The notes under the pieces were generated by a model that was given only the letters and a program-made list of their open reading frames with translations, was not told the DNA's origin and ran no database searches. A DNA stretch of 64,000 nucleotides. It comes from an uncultured Lachnospira sp. (GTDB lineage: Bacteria > Bacillota > Clostridia > Lachnospirales > Lachnospiraceae). This document shows positions 26,193-35,641 of this stretch, one piece after another. Position 1 is the stretch's first letter. Every line of letters begins with the position of its first letter. The stretch is from contig CAJUKN010000002.1 of the NCBI GenBank assembly GCA_910587485.1, forward strand, positions 182,378 to 246,377, read 5' to 3'. Both the position numbers and the translations under genes were made by a program.

Positions 26193-27332
26193 TTATAGAA
26201 TATCTTTTATAATCATTTGTATATAATTTTTAGCTTGTGTTGTATTTTCGCAAAAGTCTTTCGTAAATTCAAAATAGCTTGTTTTATCACTTATGTTTTG
26301 TATAAATTCAGGTAATATAAGGTCACTGGTTTGAGGAACAAAGATTCCTTTTTTGCGAATGTAGCAGGTGGAAGCTTTAGCCTGTATGCGATAGTTTTTA
26401 TCAACATAAAAAGATACACTTTTATGAACAGCTATATCTTCTGAAGGAAGATAGTAGTAATCCTTATAATTTTTATAAAAATGTCTCAATTCTCCCTGAT
26501 AGAGCTTTATCCGTAGTTTTAATATATTGTCATATAATTTTATGTAAAATGGTTCTTTGCCATAAGACACTGCTGTAGGCATAAAATTAGGCAGAGTAGC
26601 TGTAAAGGTTAATTCTTTGACAATATTTCCTGTAAAGTCTTTTGTATCATTTAAAGTCCAATCTAGTGTTGAAAATAAAATGATTTCAGATAACATCGAA
26701 TATCGCACAATAGTGCTTAATTGAGGAAGCGCACAGATATCTGCTTGGTTATGAAGCAACAATATAGACTGTTCGTTGTTATGTTCTTCATTTAACATCT
26801 TTTTTTGGACAAAAGTGTTATATACATAAATTAAATCACCACCTCCAAAACGGTCTGTTCGATTGATACCCATAAAATGTTCTATATTTTTTTGTTTATA
26901 TTGTTCAAGTTTTAAAAGTTTATGTGCTTTTTTTGCATATTGATATAAATCTATACTTATCATGTTGGAAAAATCAATTTTTAATTTTAAAAGTTGGCTT
27001 CTTGTCTTTAAAAAAGGGATATCAAAACCATCTCCATTAAAATGAACAATTATGGTATATTGCTTTAAAATAGAGGAAAATTGGTCAATTATAGTAGGTT
27101 CTTCTTCTGGAAATTCTGTAAGAAATTGACAATAATTCCACTTTCCTTCCTTATAATAAACAAAACCAATAAGGTAACATATGCTATTTTTGGCAGAAAA
27201 ACCCGTTGTCTCAATATCCCAAAACAGTGAATCACAAATCGTATAGTTGGTGTCTGGAAATGTTAGTTGAAGTAAAAAGTTGATATCTTCTGGTAATATT
27301 GCTGGTTCAAATATTTTATGGATTACTTTCAT
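26193..27332 (-). CDS. YprB-like ribonuclease-H-fold exonuclease
   Basis: 379 residues. The exonuclease core shows FWDIETTGFSAKNSICYLIG (ExoI motif D-E), VHFNGDGFDIPFLKTR (ExoII) and a HNQADICALPQLSTIVRYS segment (ExoIII region with the last Asp). This is the RNase-H-like domain of YprB/DnaQ-type proteins; the C-terminal ~150 residues are unassigned. It probably trims nucleic acid 3' ends. Single gene with a divergent chemoreceptor gene upstream. Confidence 0.82.
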   Translation of the reverse strand: MKVIHKIFEPAILPEDINFLLQLTFPDTNYTICDSLFWDIETTGFSAKNSICYLIGFVYYKEGKWNYCQFLTEFPEEEPTIIDQFSSILKQYTIIVHFNGDGFDIPFLKTRSQLLKLKIDFSNMISIDLYQYAKKAHKLLKLEQYKQKNIEHFMGINRTDRFGGGDLIYVYNTFVQKKMLNEEHNNEQSILLLHNQADICALPQLSTIVRYSMLSEIILFSTLDWTLNDTKDFTGNIVKELTFTATLPNFMPTAVSYGKEPFYIKLYDNILKLRIKLYQGELRHFYKNYKDYYYLPSEDIAVHKSVSFYVDKNYRIQAKASTCYIRKKGIFVPQTSDLILPEFIQNISDKTSYFEFTKDFCENTTQAKNYIQMIIKDIL

Positions 27333-27613
27333 AGAAAGCCTTTCATATTTAAAAGATTTAGTGAATACCTATTATTATAATTATTTATTTTGTCTATCAG
27401 TTGCTTTTAAAAAGCTGCTTGTTATAGTGGTACAAGTTATTGATTTTTTATAAAAAATTAGGTATAATTAACAGAATAATTTTAGTAGAAAAAAATAGCA
27501 ATTATCATTAGCAGTTTATCAAAGTGATAAGGGATTGTCAACGATTACCAAAAAGTCGGATATTTTGTTTCAACAAAGTATAATAGGTGAAATAAAGTTG
27601 ACCTAGCAATATG

Positions 27614-27705
27614 TGTCTGTGCGTTGTTTGACACAAAGTTGTAAAAACAAAATTGGAAAAATTTTGTTTTTTGCACAATAAAACAGCGCAGAAATGGAGA
27701 TTAAT
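27614..27705 (+). promoter_or_regulatory. Structured 5' leader RNA (intact long form)
   Basis: GTGTC/GACAC (27614-27618, 27631-27635) can form a hairpin. The loop strand TCTGTGCGTTGTTT (27617-27630) can instead pair with AAACAGCGCAGA (27681-27692), with two bulges. Between them lies a hairpin AAAACAAAATT/AATTTTGTTTT. The 3' strand ends right before the Shine-Dalgarno ATGGAG. Alternatively TGCAC (27672-27676) pairs locally with GCGCA. A -10-like TATAAT lies upstream at about 27580. Ligand or trigger unknown. Confidence 0.55.
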
Positions 27706-29004
27706 ATGGATATTATAAGAAAGAAAAATATGCGAAATAAAATTATTTTTGTTGGTTTCATGCTTTTTACACCATTGCTTATTGTTCAGTTAGTTATACT
27801 TTGGCTGTTATCAAATAATATAATTGGTCTTCTTGTAGCCGCCATTTTAACAGCAGTTGTTATCATTGCAATGATGACAGCAGTAATTAGGTCGCTATGG
27901 ACATTTTTTTATCCATTGGTATCTGTATTTTTGGGTGACAGTACACATAAAAATAATGATAATAAGATGATAAATAAAATCAATAAACTGTCAGAGCGAA
28001 GTGATGGTATAGGTGAGATGATACGTACTGCCAATAGTACTGTTACAGGTTTTGCAGATGTTATTACAGGCATCAAATATTCCATAGAAAAACTTGAAAG
28101 TGTGTCAGCTGAGTTTCAAAATACTTTCCATGAAATGGAATCTTTTATGCAGAATACGTCAGATAATGTAAACACAATTACAACGAATACTTTATCGCAA
28201 GTAGACAGTACATATGATATGAAAGATAAAATTGCTGCCATCAGTATGGCGATTGAAAATATTAATACAAATGTAAAGGCATTGTCAAAAAGTGCAGAAG
28301 TTGTTGAGAATTATCAGCAGAATGCAGAGAATATTATGGAAGAGCTGATGGATATGAGTAAGGAATGTAATGCTGCCATTGAGGAAGTAAAAAATCAGAC
28401 AGAACGAACCAATCAATCGGCACAGCAAATACATACAGCAGCAGAAATCATTTCGGATATTTCAAATCAGACCAATTTACTTGCACTTAATGCAAGCATT
28501 GAAGCAGCAAGGGCTGGAGAACATGGTGCAGGCTTTGCGGTTGTAGCAGAAGAAGTTAGAATTTTAGCAGATGAGTCCAAAAAATCAACAGAGCATATTA
28601 ATAATATTGTCAATGAACTGCTTGCTAATTCCGATATCAGTGTTCAAATTACAGAACAAGTTTCACAATTCTTTACAGAACAAAATAAAAAGGTAGAAGA
28701 AACAGGAAATATTTTTAGGTCATTAAATGCTGAAATTATCCAAGTTGGGGAAGCGATTAAAGATATTGATTCTGAAATGACACAACTTGATAAAAATAAG
28801 GTGGTTATTGAAAATAGTGCAGATAATATCACTTCTTTTGCAGAAGAAAACGCAAAACAGGCAGAATCTACATCAGCAAATGTATCAGGAATCCATGATA
28901 TGGTTGAAAACTGTACAATAATGACAGAGAAGGTAACAAGCGTATCGCAAGAATTGGTAGGATATGTCAGAAAGTTTGATACAAACCCGTTATCAAATGA
29001 ATAG
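27706..29004 (+). CDS. Methyl-accepting chemotaxis protein lacking a large sensor
   Basis: 432 residues. Two adjacent membrane helices (residues ~12-35 and ~40-70) are joined by a very short loop, so there is no extracellular ligand domain. No clear HAMP follows. The signalling domain is canonical: NQTNLLALNASIEAARAGEH then GAGFAVVAEEVRILADES. It may sense membrane state, a cytoplasmic signal or a partner protein. The ATG at 27706 is chosen because ATGGAG at 27693-27698 serves as Shine-Dalgarno; an in-frame ATG at 27694 overlaps it. Expression is probably controlled by the structured leader. Confidence 0.9.
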   Translation: MDIIRKKNMRNKIIFVGFMLFTPLLIVQLVILWLLSNNIIGLLVAAILTAVVIIAMMTAVIRSLWTFFYPLVSVFLGDSTHKNNDNKMINKINKLSERSDGIGEMIRTANSTVTGFADVITGIKYSIEKLESVSAEFQNTFHEMESFMQNTSDNVNTITTNTLSQVDSTYDMKDKIAAISMAIENINTNVKALSKSAEVVENYQQNAENIMEELMDMSKECNAAIEEVKNQTERTNQSAQQIHTAAEIISDISNQTNLLALNASIEAARAGEHGAGFAVVAEEVRILADESKKSTEHINNIVNELLANSDISVQITEQVSQFFTEQNKKVEETGNIFRSLNAEIIQVGEAIKDIDSEMTQLDKNKVVIENSADNITSFAEENAKQAESTSANVSGIHDMVENCTIMTEKVTSVSQELVGYVRKFDTNPLSNE

Positions 29005-29062
29005 AAAGAAAGTTTGTTGTGTGAAAGAATAGAAAAATAAAAAGATAAGAAAAAATATAAGG

Positions 29063-29106
29063 GTGGCACGCTTTGCGTGCCACTCGTTGTTATGGGTCGT
29101 GACCCA
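29063..29106. other. Cluster of GC-rich palindromes
   Basis: GTGGCACGC and GCGTGCCAC (29063-29083) form a 9-bp stem with a TTT loop. Eleven bases later TGGGTC and GACCCA (about 29093-29106) form a second one. Local GC content is far above the surroundings. No T run follows directly, so they are not clear terminators. Confidence 0.45.
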
Positions 29107-29203
29107 GTTGAGCGCGCGAAATGTGACTGTTTTTTCAAATATCTTAATTCTATCTTTGAATACTAGGTTGTTTTTCAGTATCCTCAATGGGGATAGAGGG
29201 CAG

Positions 29204-29223
29204 AAGTGTCAAAGACACTTTTT
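29204..29223 (+). terminator. Small terminator-like hairpin
   Basis: AAGTGTC, loop AAA, GACACTT, then TTT. It lies 200 bases behind the chemoreceptor stop and ahead of the pectate lyase leader. Confidence 0.5.
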
Positions 29224-29256
29224 AAAAAATGAAACTAAAAGTTTGTTGTAAGTAAT

Positions 29257-29458
29257 GTTGACAAATTAAACGTAAATATGTTAATTTATAGTAAAGTTGC
29301 ACAAAAAATATTTGATTTTTGCGACTTATGGAATGATTTTTTATAAAAGGAGGGATTAAAAGACGTAAGGGGTAATTCGAGGAGTAAGAAGCTCTTTGTA
29401 AAAAATTTATAGCCCATGTAGTCAGTAAATGATACAGGGCGGAAAGGTAGAAGGTATA
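29257..29458 (+). promoter_or_regulatory. Promoter and long leader of the pectate lyase gene
   Basis: TTGACA near 29259 with TTAATT 17 bases later is a possible promoter. The ~170-nt leader contains GTTGCACAAAA/ATTTTTGCGAC, an orphan GGAGGG, and GCCCATGTA pairing with TACAGGGC close to the Shine-Dalgarno AGAAGG. I could not match it to a known riboswitch class (c-di-GMP-I and -II motifs were considered). Confidence 0.4.
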
Positions 29459-31597
29459 ATGAAAATAAAGAAAGTAATGAGATTTTTATCAGTAGTTCTT
29501 GCGGCAGTCATGGTATTTATAACATTCGTGCCTCAAAATGTTTTTGCAACGTCGCAGACAAATTTGAGTTATCCAGCACAGACAGTTAAGATTATGGCAT
29601 ATGGTGGAACCAGAGCGCTTAATATTACAGGATATGCAAATGATTCTAAATTAAATACATATCATATAAATGGTTCGCAAAATGAAAACTGGAGAATTGA
29701 TTATGTATCAGATGGGGTTTACAAAATAGTAAATGTTGCTGCTGACAAACTTATTTCGTTAGAAAATAATTCAGCTGTAGCAAATGCTTATTGTGTGTTA
29801 AAGGACGATAACGGAAATGATAGTCAGAAATGGAAAATTGAAGGCGTTGAAAAAGATTTCTTAGGGAATTACTTATATTACAAAATTACTAATTACGCTA
29901 ATCCAAATCTGGCAATTAGCTGGAATACGGAAACACATGAAATTACAGTTAAGAGTTATACAGGGGCGAATAATCAGAAATGGAAGTTAAACTGTGACGG
30001 ACTTGCAGGATTTGCCGCAAACTGTGTTGTTGACGAGGGAGAAAAGGCAGGTACAATCGGAGGATTACTCGGAAAGACAGTATATGTAAGTACATTTGCA
30101 GACCTTAAGGCACAGCTTCTTAAAACAGAGCCTCTGACAATCGTTATTACAAAGGATATCAGTGGATTTGTTGAAGAAGGATACGATTTAAGAGTAGAGG
30201 ACAATAAGACAATTATCGGTTCATATTCGGCTAATACATTATATGACCCTAAATTTAGAACAGATGATTATTTTAAGAAGGAAAAACCTAGCGATAATAT
30301 AATATTTAAAAATCTTCATGTATCAGTAGGAGAAGTGGAAGATATGATGGCAATTGCTGTATATGGTTCTAAAAATATATGGATTGACCATTGTACATTT
30401 GAAAGTTCACTTCCTATATATTATGATGAGGTTGGTAAATATATATGGGTAAATACATCATCCTATGCAAAAGAAAATCCTGATTTTGTAAGTATTTCTT
30501 ATAATGTATTTAACCGTAAATTCTGGGGATTAGCATTTGGCGCAGATACAACAGGAGAGAACAGAGCTTCTGTTATGTATAATAAGTTCGTATCTATAGT
30601 AAACAGAGCGCCGCAGCTTGGAAATGGTACGCTTCATGTATATAATAATTATTATGTCAGAAATGAAACATCTATTTATAATGATGGTGTTGCAAGTATA
30701 AAATGTGGTTCAGGCGCAGTTGTATATTCAGATGCACAGCGATTTGAGAAATATCGCAAGGAATCAAGCGGTTACTGGGATAATGAAGTTACAGTTGATT
30801 CAAATGCATCATTTAAAGATGTGGGTTCATACACAGACAAGGGGGAAACTCCTGTAAGTGCGCCGTATGCTTATGAAGCACCTTCATGTACTGTTACAAC
30901 ATGGAATCCATCATCAAATTATGATTACAAAATTATCAGCGCTTATGGCTCAAATGATATAAAGGAATTTTGCAATAATTATAGCGGAGCCGTTACAAGC
31001 TTTGATAATCTTAAATATATTAATCACTCAGAATGCAACAGATATGTAAGCAAGAGTGTTTCATCACCGTTTACATTTAATTATACAGATAAGTCTGACA
31101 ACGGAGAGGATACATCATCAGGCGGAGGTTCGTCAAACGGCATAACTGATGGTGGAATCTATATGATTAAAAATGTAAACAGCGGAAAGTATCTTGATGT
31201 TGCAGGCGGAGTTGCGGCAAACGGTACAAATGTACAGCAGTGGTCAGGAAGCAATCCAGGAGCCTACTACAATACATGGAAGCTTGTTAGTGTTGGAGAT
31301 GGATATTATAAAATCTATTCACAGGTAGGAGACGGAAATACATATTTGTTGGATTTGACAGATGGCTTGACAGGAAGCGGAACGAATATCAGAATCTGGC
31401 AGAATACATATTGTGATGCGCAGACATTTAAACTTCAGAAAAATGATGATGGTACTTATGCTATTTTGACAAAGGCAACAGGCTGCAAATTAGGTCTTGA
31501 TGTTGACTCAGGCTCGTCATCAAACGGTGCAAACGTGCAGCAGTGGGGTTATAGTGGTGGAAATCACCAGAAATGGATTCTTGAAAAGGTTAATTAA
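29459..31597 (+). CDS. Secreted pectate lyase (PL1) with two ricin-type domains
   Basis: 712 residues. The signal peptide ends at VPQNVFA (residue ~30). A first beta-trefoil (residues ~33-175) has QNENWRIDYV and NQKWKLN, repeats typical of ricin-type/CBM13 domains. The PL1 beta-helix (~185-530) carries NIWIDHCTFESSLPIYYDEV, the conserved WIDHC calcium-site region, and VSISYNVFNRKFWG. After a Gly/Ser linker a second CBM13 domain (~560-712) has YLDVAGGVAANGTNVQQW and NHQKWILEKV. It cleaves demethylated polygalacturonate outside the cell by beta-elimination. No anchor is visible, so it is released. AGAAGG supports this start. Confidence 0.93.
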   Translation: MKIKKVMRFLSVVLAAVMVFITFVPQNVFATSQTNLSYPAQTVKIMAYGGTRALNITGYANDSKLNTYHINGSQNENWRIDYVSDGVYKIVNVAADKLISLENNSAVANAYCVLKDDNGNDSQKWKIEGVEKDFLGNYLYYKITNYANPNLAISWNTETHEITVKSYTGANNQKWKLNCDGLAGFAANCVVDEGEKAGTIGGLLGKTVYVSTFADLKAQLLKTEPLTIVITKDISGFVEEGYDLRVEDNKTIIGSYSANTLYDPKFRTDDYFKKEKPSDNIIFKNLHVSVGEVEDMMAIAVYGSKNIWIDHCTFESSLPIYYDEVGKYIWVNTSSYAKENPDFVSISYNVFNRKFWGLAFGADTTGENRASVMYNKFVSIVNRAPQLGNGTLHVYNNYYVRNETSIYNDGVASIKCGSGAVVYSDAQRFEKYRKESSGYWDNEVTVDSNASFKDVGSYTDKGETPVSAPYAYEAPSCTVTTWNPSSNYDYKIISAYGSNDIKEFCNNYSGAVTSFDNLKYINHSECNRYVSKSVSSPFTFNYTDKSDNGEDTSSGGGSSNGITDGGIYMIKNVNSGKYLDVAGGVAANGTNVQQWSGSNPGAYYNTWKLVSVGDGYYKIYSQVGDGNTYLLDLTDGLTGSGTNIRIWQNTYCDAQTFKLQKNDDGTYAILTKATGCKLGLDVDSGSSSNGANVQQWGYSGGNHQKWILEKVN

Positions 31598-31624
31598 TTT
31601 ATAAAACATATAAAACATAAAAAA

Positions 31625-31668
31625 GAAACGCTTTAGTAACATTTGATTATGGAACTGAAGCGTTTTTA
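31625..31668 (+). terminator. Terminator after the pectate lyase gene
   Basis: AAACGCTT and AAGCGTTT form an 8-bp stem around a 24-nt loop with inner AGT pairing, followed by TTTTAATTT. Confidence 0.7.
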
Positions 31669-31947
31669 ATTTATGGGGTTTAGCCTGTCTATTTCCCATC
31701 TTTGATAATATAAATTTTGTGTTTGATATTTTAGCATATTTTGATAATTCTGGATTGAATAACTGTTCTGAAAATTTTTGCTCCCTTTTTATATATGGGT
31801 TATTCATATGCACCCCTGTCTATATTTTAACATAATAAAAACAATCTTTCTATACATCAATGGTTTCACTTCAGTTTATGATGTTGCGCAGAGCGGGTGG
31901 TTCTGATTTTTCTGTCCTTGTTTTTTTTATATGGAAAATAAAGGAAA

Positions 31948-31976
31948 TAGTCATTTTGTCATAAAAAATGTATAAT
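31948..31976 (+). promoter_or_regulatory. Candidate rnf operon promoter
   Basis: TAGTCA (31948-31953), a 17-base spacer and a perfect TATAAT (31971-31976), 70 bases ahead of rnfC. The rest of 31669-32045 holds no open frame with a ribosome-binding site and no clear structure. Confidence 0.5.
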
Positions 31977-32045
31977 TTCAGTAGATTTTTAGTACTTTTT
32001 AATGTAAAATAAGACATAGAAAAATCATATAAGGAGAAGTTTGTC

Positions 32046-33365
32046 ATGGGTAAATGTACATTTAAAGGTGGAGTACATCCCTTTGATGGTAAAGAATATT
32101 CTAAAGATAAGCCAATCAAAGAGTTGTTCCCTGATGAGGGCGAGATGGTCTTTCCATTGTCTCAACATATAGGCGCGCCAGCAGTTCCAGTTGTGGCTAA
32201 GGGAGATTACGTGCTTGCTGGACAGCTCATTGCTGAGGCGGGGGGATTTATATCTGCTAATATTCATTCATCTGTCTCAGGTACAGTCAAGTCTATTGAA
32301 CCAAGAACATTGGCAACAGGTGGGAAGTGTAATTCCATTATTATTGAAAATGATGGTGAGTACAAGGAAGTGGAATATGTACCAAAGAAGTTGGAAGAAC
32401 TTTCAAGAGATGAGATACGAGAACGCATTAAGGCAGCAGGCGTTGTGGGTATGGGTGGTGCAGGATTTCCTACAAATGTGAAGCTTACACCAAAAAATCC
32501 AGAACAGATTGATTATATTATTGTCAATGGTGCAGAGTGTGAGCCTTATCTTACATCAGATTATAGGCGTATGTTAGAAGAGTCGGATAAACTTGTGATG
32601 GGGTTAAAAGTGGCACTTGCATTATTTGACCATGCTAAGGGAATTATTGGTATTGAGGATAACAAGCCAGAAGCCATTGAAGAGATGAAAAGAAAAGTGG
32701 CAGATGAACCCAATATTGAGGTCAAAGAATTAAAGACAAAATATCCGCAAGGTGGCGAGCGTTGTCTTATATATGCCACAACAGGAAGAAGTATTAACTC
32801 GTCTATGCTTCCAGCCGATGCAGGCTGTATTGTACATAATGTAGATACGATTTTTAGTATTTATATGGCTGTTATTGAGGGAAAGTCATTGACAAAAAGA
32901 ATTATTACTGTAACAGGCGATGGTGTGAAAAATCCTTGCAATTTTTATGTTTGGCTTGGAACCAATTATAGACAGTTGCTTGAGGCGGCAGGAGGTGCTG
33001 TTGGAGAGCCGCAAAAATATATTTCTGGCGGTCCTATGATGGGATTTTCTATGTACAGTTTGGACGTTCCGGTTGTCAAGGGAAGTTCATCACTGCTTGT
33101 CTTTCAAGAAGATGTTGTGTCAAAGATTGAGTCCAGTGCATGTATTCGCTGTGGTCGTTGTGGAGAAGGGTGTCCAAGTAATCTTCTTCCAGCAAAGCTT
33201 GCAAGTTTTGCTGCAAAAAATGATGAGACTGGATTTGTTAAGTTTGATGGCATGGAGTGTGTCATGTGTGGAAGCTGTTCTTTTGTATGTCCCGCAAAAA
33301 GACCATTAACACAGCAGATTAAGGCAATGAGAAGTATTGTTTTAGCAAACAGAAGAAAGAAGTAA
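32046..33365 (+). CDS. rnfC: Rnf complex subunit C
   Basis: 439 residues. RnfC is the NADH/NAD+-reactive peripheral subunit. The GMGGAGFPTNVKLTP motif is the flavin/NADH-binding loop shared with NuoF-type proteins, and the C-terminal half has two [4Fe-4S] sites, CIRCGRCGEGCP and CVMCGSCSFVCP. AAGGAGAAG precedes the ATG. It is the first gene of rnfCDGEAB, which oxidises ferredoxin with NAD+ and exports Na+ or H+, giving this fermenter an ion gradient. Confidence 0.96.
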   Translation: MGKCTFKGGVHPFDGKEYSKDKPIKELFPDEGEMVFPLSQHIGAPAVPVVAKGDYVLAGQLIAEAGGFISANIHSSVSGTVKSIEPRTLATGGKCNSIIIENDGEYKEVEYVPKKLEELSRDEIRERIKAAGVVGMGGAGFPTNVKLTPKNPEQIDYIIVNGAECEPYLTSDYRRMLEESDKLVMGLKVALALFDHAKGIIGIEDNKPEAIEEMKRKVADEPNIEVKELKTKYPQGGERCLIYATTGRSINSSMLPADAGCIVHNVDTIFSIYMAVIEGKSLTKRIITVTGDGVKNPCNFYVWLGTNYRQLLEAAGGAVGEPQKYISGGPMMGFSMYSLDVPVVKGSSSLLVFQEDVVSKIESSACIRCGRCGEGCPSNLLPAKLASFAAKNDETGFVKFDGMECVMCGSCSFVCPAKRPLTQQIKAMRSIVLANRRKK

Positions 33366-33379
33366 AAGGGGGATTAAAA

Positions 33380-34336
33380 GTGAGCGAATTATTTAACGTA
33401 TCAAGCAATCCTCATGTACGAAGCAAGGTTACAACTCAAGCAATTATGAGAGATGTGCTAATTGCATTGGCGCCTGCTTGTATATTTGGTATTTATAATT
33501 TTGGTATGGATGCATGTATCCGACTTCTTATCGGTGTGGTTACATGTGTTGCTACAGAGGCTATCTATCAGTATTTTATGCATCAAAAGATTACTATAAT
33601 GGACTTTAGTGCAGCAGTTACAGGACTTTTGATAGCAATGAATATTCCATCAACATTAAATGTTGGATATGAAATTATAGGTTGTATCTTTGCAATTCTT
33701 ATAGTAAAGCAGTTGTTTGGCGGTTTGGGACAAAATTTTATGAATCCTGCACTGGCAGCAAGATGTTTTCTTTTAATTGCATTTACAGGACCAATGACAA
33801 ACTTTGTCACCGATGCCTATTCAGGAGCGACACCATTAGCTGTATTAAAGCCGGGAGCAGAAGCAGCACCTGCTACAAGTCTTTTGGATTTGTTTATAGG
33901 AAATCATGCAGGTGTTATTGGTGAGACATCCATTATTTGTCTTTTAATTGGTGCTGTTTATCTTCTTGTTAAAAAGATTATTTCATGGAGGATTCCTGTA
34001 TGTTACATAGCAACTTTTGCAATACTGATTTTTTTACTTGCGCCAGGTCATCAGTTTGAAACAGAATATCTGTTAAAAGAACTATGTGCAGGTGGTCTTG
34101 TATTAGGTGCATTTTTTATGGCGACGGATTATGTTACATCACCAATTACACCTATGGGAAAAATTGTATTTGGTGTAATTTTAGGTGTTCTTACCTTTAT
34201 CTTTAGAATGTATGGAGGTTCAGCAGAGGGCGTTTCTTATGCGATTATCTTCTCAAACCTTTTAGTTCCATTGATAGAAAGAGTTACTGTTCCAACATCA
34301 TTTGGTAAGAAGAAACCTGAAAAGGAGGCGAAGTAA
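33380..34336 (+). CDS. rnfD: Rnf complex subunit D
   Basis: 318 residues, integral membrane, with ~8-10 helices. The family motif around SGATPLA (YSGATPLAVLK) contains the threonine that carries covalent FMN. The ATDYVTSPITPMGKIVFG stretch is also characteristic. It starts with GTG behind AAGGGGG, 14 bases after rnfC. It forms part of the membrane electron and ion path. Confidence 0.96.
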   Translation: MSELFNVSSNPHVRSKVTTQAIMRDVLIALAPACIFGIYNFGMDACIRLLIGVVTCVATEAIYQYFMHQKITIMDFSAAVTGLLIAMNIPSTLNVGYEIIGCIFAILIVKQLFGGLGQNFMNPALAARCFLLIAFTGPMTNFVTDAYSGATPLAVLKPGAEAAPATSLLDLFIGNHAGVIGETSIICLLIGAVYLLVKKIISWRIPVCYIATFAILIFLLAPGHQFETEYLLKELCAGGLVLGAFFMATDYVTSPITPMGKIVFGVILGVLTFIFRMYGGSAEGVSYAIIFSNLLVPLIERVTVPTSFGKKKPEKEAK

Positions 34337-34337
34337 T

Positions 34338-34967
34338 ATGGGAAAGATTGTTAAAGATGCCTGTATATTATTTGCCATTACACTTGTTGCAGGGATACTT
34401 CTTGGGGGCGTCTATGAGATAACGAAAGCACCGATTGCAGAGCAAAACGAGAAGGCAAAACAGGCAGCATATCGAAATGTTTTGGCAGAAGCAGAAAGTT
34501 TTGAAGAGATTGCAAATAACGATAAGTATTGCGGCGTTGCACAGGATTTTCCAGCCGATGAGATTACAGAAGTTGTAGCGGGTGTAAAAGACGGCAAAAT
34601 TCTTGGATTTGTCATTACTGTTGTAGCAGGGGACGGATATGGCGGCGATATTAAGTATTCTGTAGGTATTGCTGCTGATGGAACCTATAAGGGAACGTCC
34701 ATTCTTTCTATTAGTGAGACAGCAGGACTTGGTATGAGGGCAAAGACCGACCCATCTTTTTTAGCACAATATAATGATGTAAAAGTGGAACAGTTTAGCG
34801 TTGTGAAAGATGGCACAGGTTCATCTTCGGATGATAAAATTGACTCAATTGGCGGTTCAACAATTACTTCAAAATCCATTACAAATGGTATTAATGCAGC
34901 TTTGAAGCTGTTTAACCGTTTGGTAAATGATAAAGTTAAAACAGTAGGAGGTGCTGGTATTGAATAA
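34338..34967 (+). CDS. rnfG: Rnf complex subunit G
   Basis: 209 residues. One N-terminal membrane helix (residues ~8-28) anchors an extracytoplasmic domain with DGYGGDIKYSVGI and, near the end, IGGSTITSKSI, the flavinylation motif where FMN is bound to threonine by ApbE. AAGGAGG gives the ATG at 34338, directly behind rnfD. No apbE gene is visible in the window. Confidence 0.94.
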   Translation: MGKIVKDACILFAITLVAGILLGGVYEITKAPIAEQNEKAKQAAYRNVLAEAESFEEIANNDKYCGVAQDFPADEITEVVAGVKDGKILGFVITVVAGDGYGGDIKYSVGIAADGTYKGTSILSISETAGLGMRAKTDPSFLAQYNDVKVEQFSVVKDGTGSSSDDKIDSIGGSTITSKSITNGINAALKLFNRLVNDKVKTVGGAGIE

Positions 34968-35628
34968 ATGTGTTGAAAGACTTTATAATGGTATTATCAA
35001 AGAAAATCCTACATTGATTCTCACGCTTGGTATGTGTCCTACACTTGCGGTTACAACATCAGCAATCAATGGTATAGGTATGGGACTTTCTTCAACAGTA
35101 GTATTGGTTATGTCCAATTTATTGATATCACTTTTGCGAAAAGTGATACCAGATGGCGTTAGAATGCCAGCATTTATCGTTATTGTAGCTTCATTTGTAA
35201 CGATGGTGCAGTTTCTTATGCAGGGATACTTGCCAGATTTATATGAATCATTAGGTATCTATATTCCGCTTATCGTTGTAAACTGTATTATTCTTGGTCG
35301 TGCAGAGTCGTATGCTTCTAAGAACTCAGCCATCTTATCTATTTTTGACGGGCTTGGCATGGGGCTTGGCTTTACTGCAGCGCTTACCATACTTGGCTTT
35401 TTAAGAGAGTTAATTGGTGGAGGAACCATTCTTTCTACAGGAGCAACATCACTTGTTGATTTAACAGAGTTTGGCTATACGCCTGCAAGCATTTTTATTC
35501 TTGCACCAGGTGCGTTCTTTGTTCTTGCTATATTAATTGCTGTTATGAATAAAGTAAAGAAAGCGCATGGCATGAAACCAGCAGAAGTGCCAGATTATAT
35601 TGGTGATGAAGATGAAAAAGAAAAGTAG
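34960..35628 (+). CDS. rnfE: Rnf complex subunit E
   Basis: 222 residues, six membrane helices, with ENPTLILTLGMCPTLAVTTS containing the conserved cysteine of the membrane iron-sulfur site shared by RnfA and RnfE. TTG at 34960 is the likely start: TAGGAGGT ends seven bases before it, and it overlaps the rnfG stop. A GTG three codons earlier overlaps the ribosome-binding site. Confidence 0.94.
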   Translation: MNKCVERLYNGIIKENPTLILTLGMCPTLAVTTSAINGIGMGLSSTVVLVMSNLLISLLRKVIPDGVRMPAFIVIVASFVTMVQFLMQGYLPDLYESLGIYIPLIVVNCIILGRAESYASKNSAILSIFDGLGMGLGFTAALTILGFLRELIGGGTILSTGATSLVDLTEFGYTPASIFILAPGAFFVLAILIAVMNKVKKAHGMKPAEVPDYIGDEDEKEK

Positions 35629-35641
35629 GGAGGACAGATAG

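Noticed and set aside
29340..29458. c-di-GMP riboswitch ahead of the pectate lyase
   Set aside because: The core motifs of class I and class II c-di-GMP riboswitches are not recognisable.
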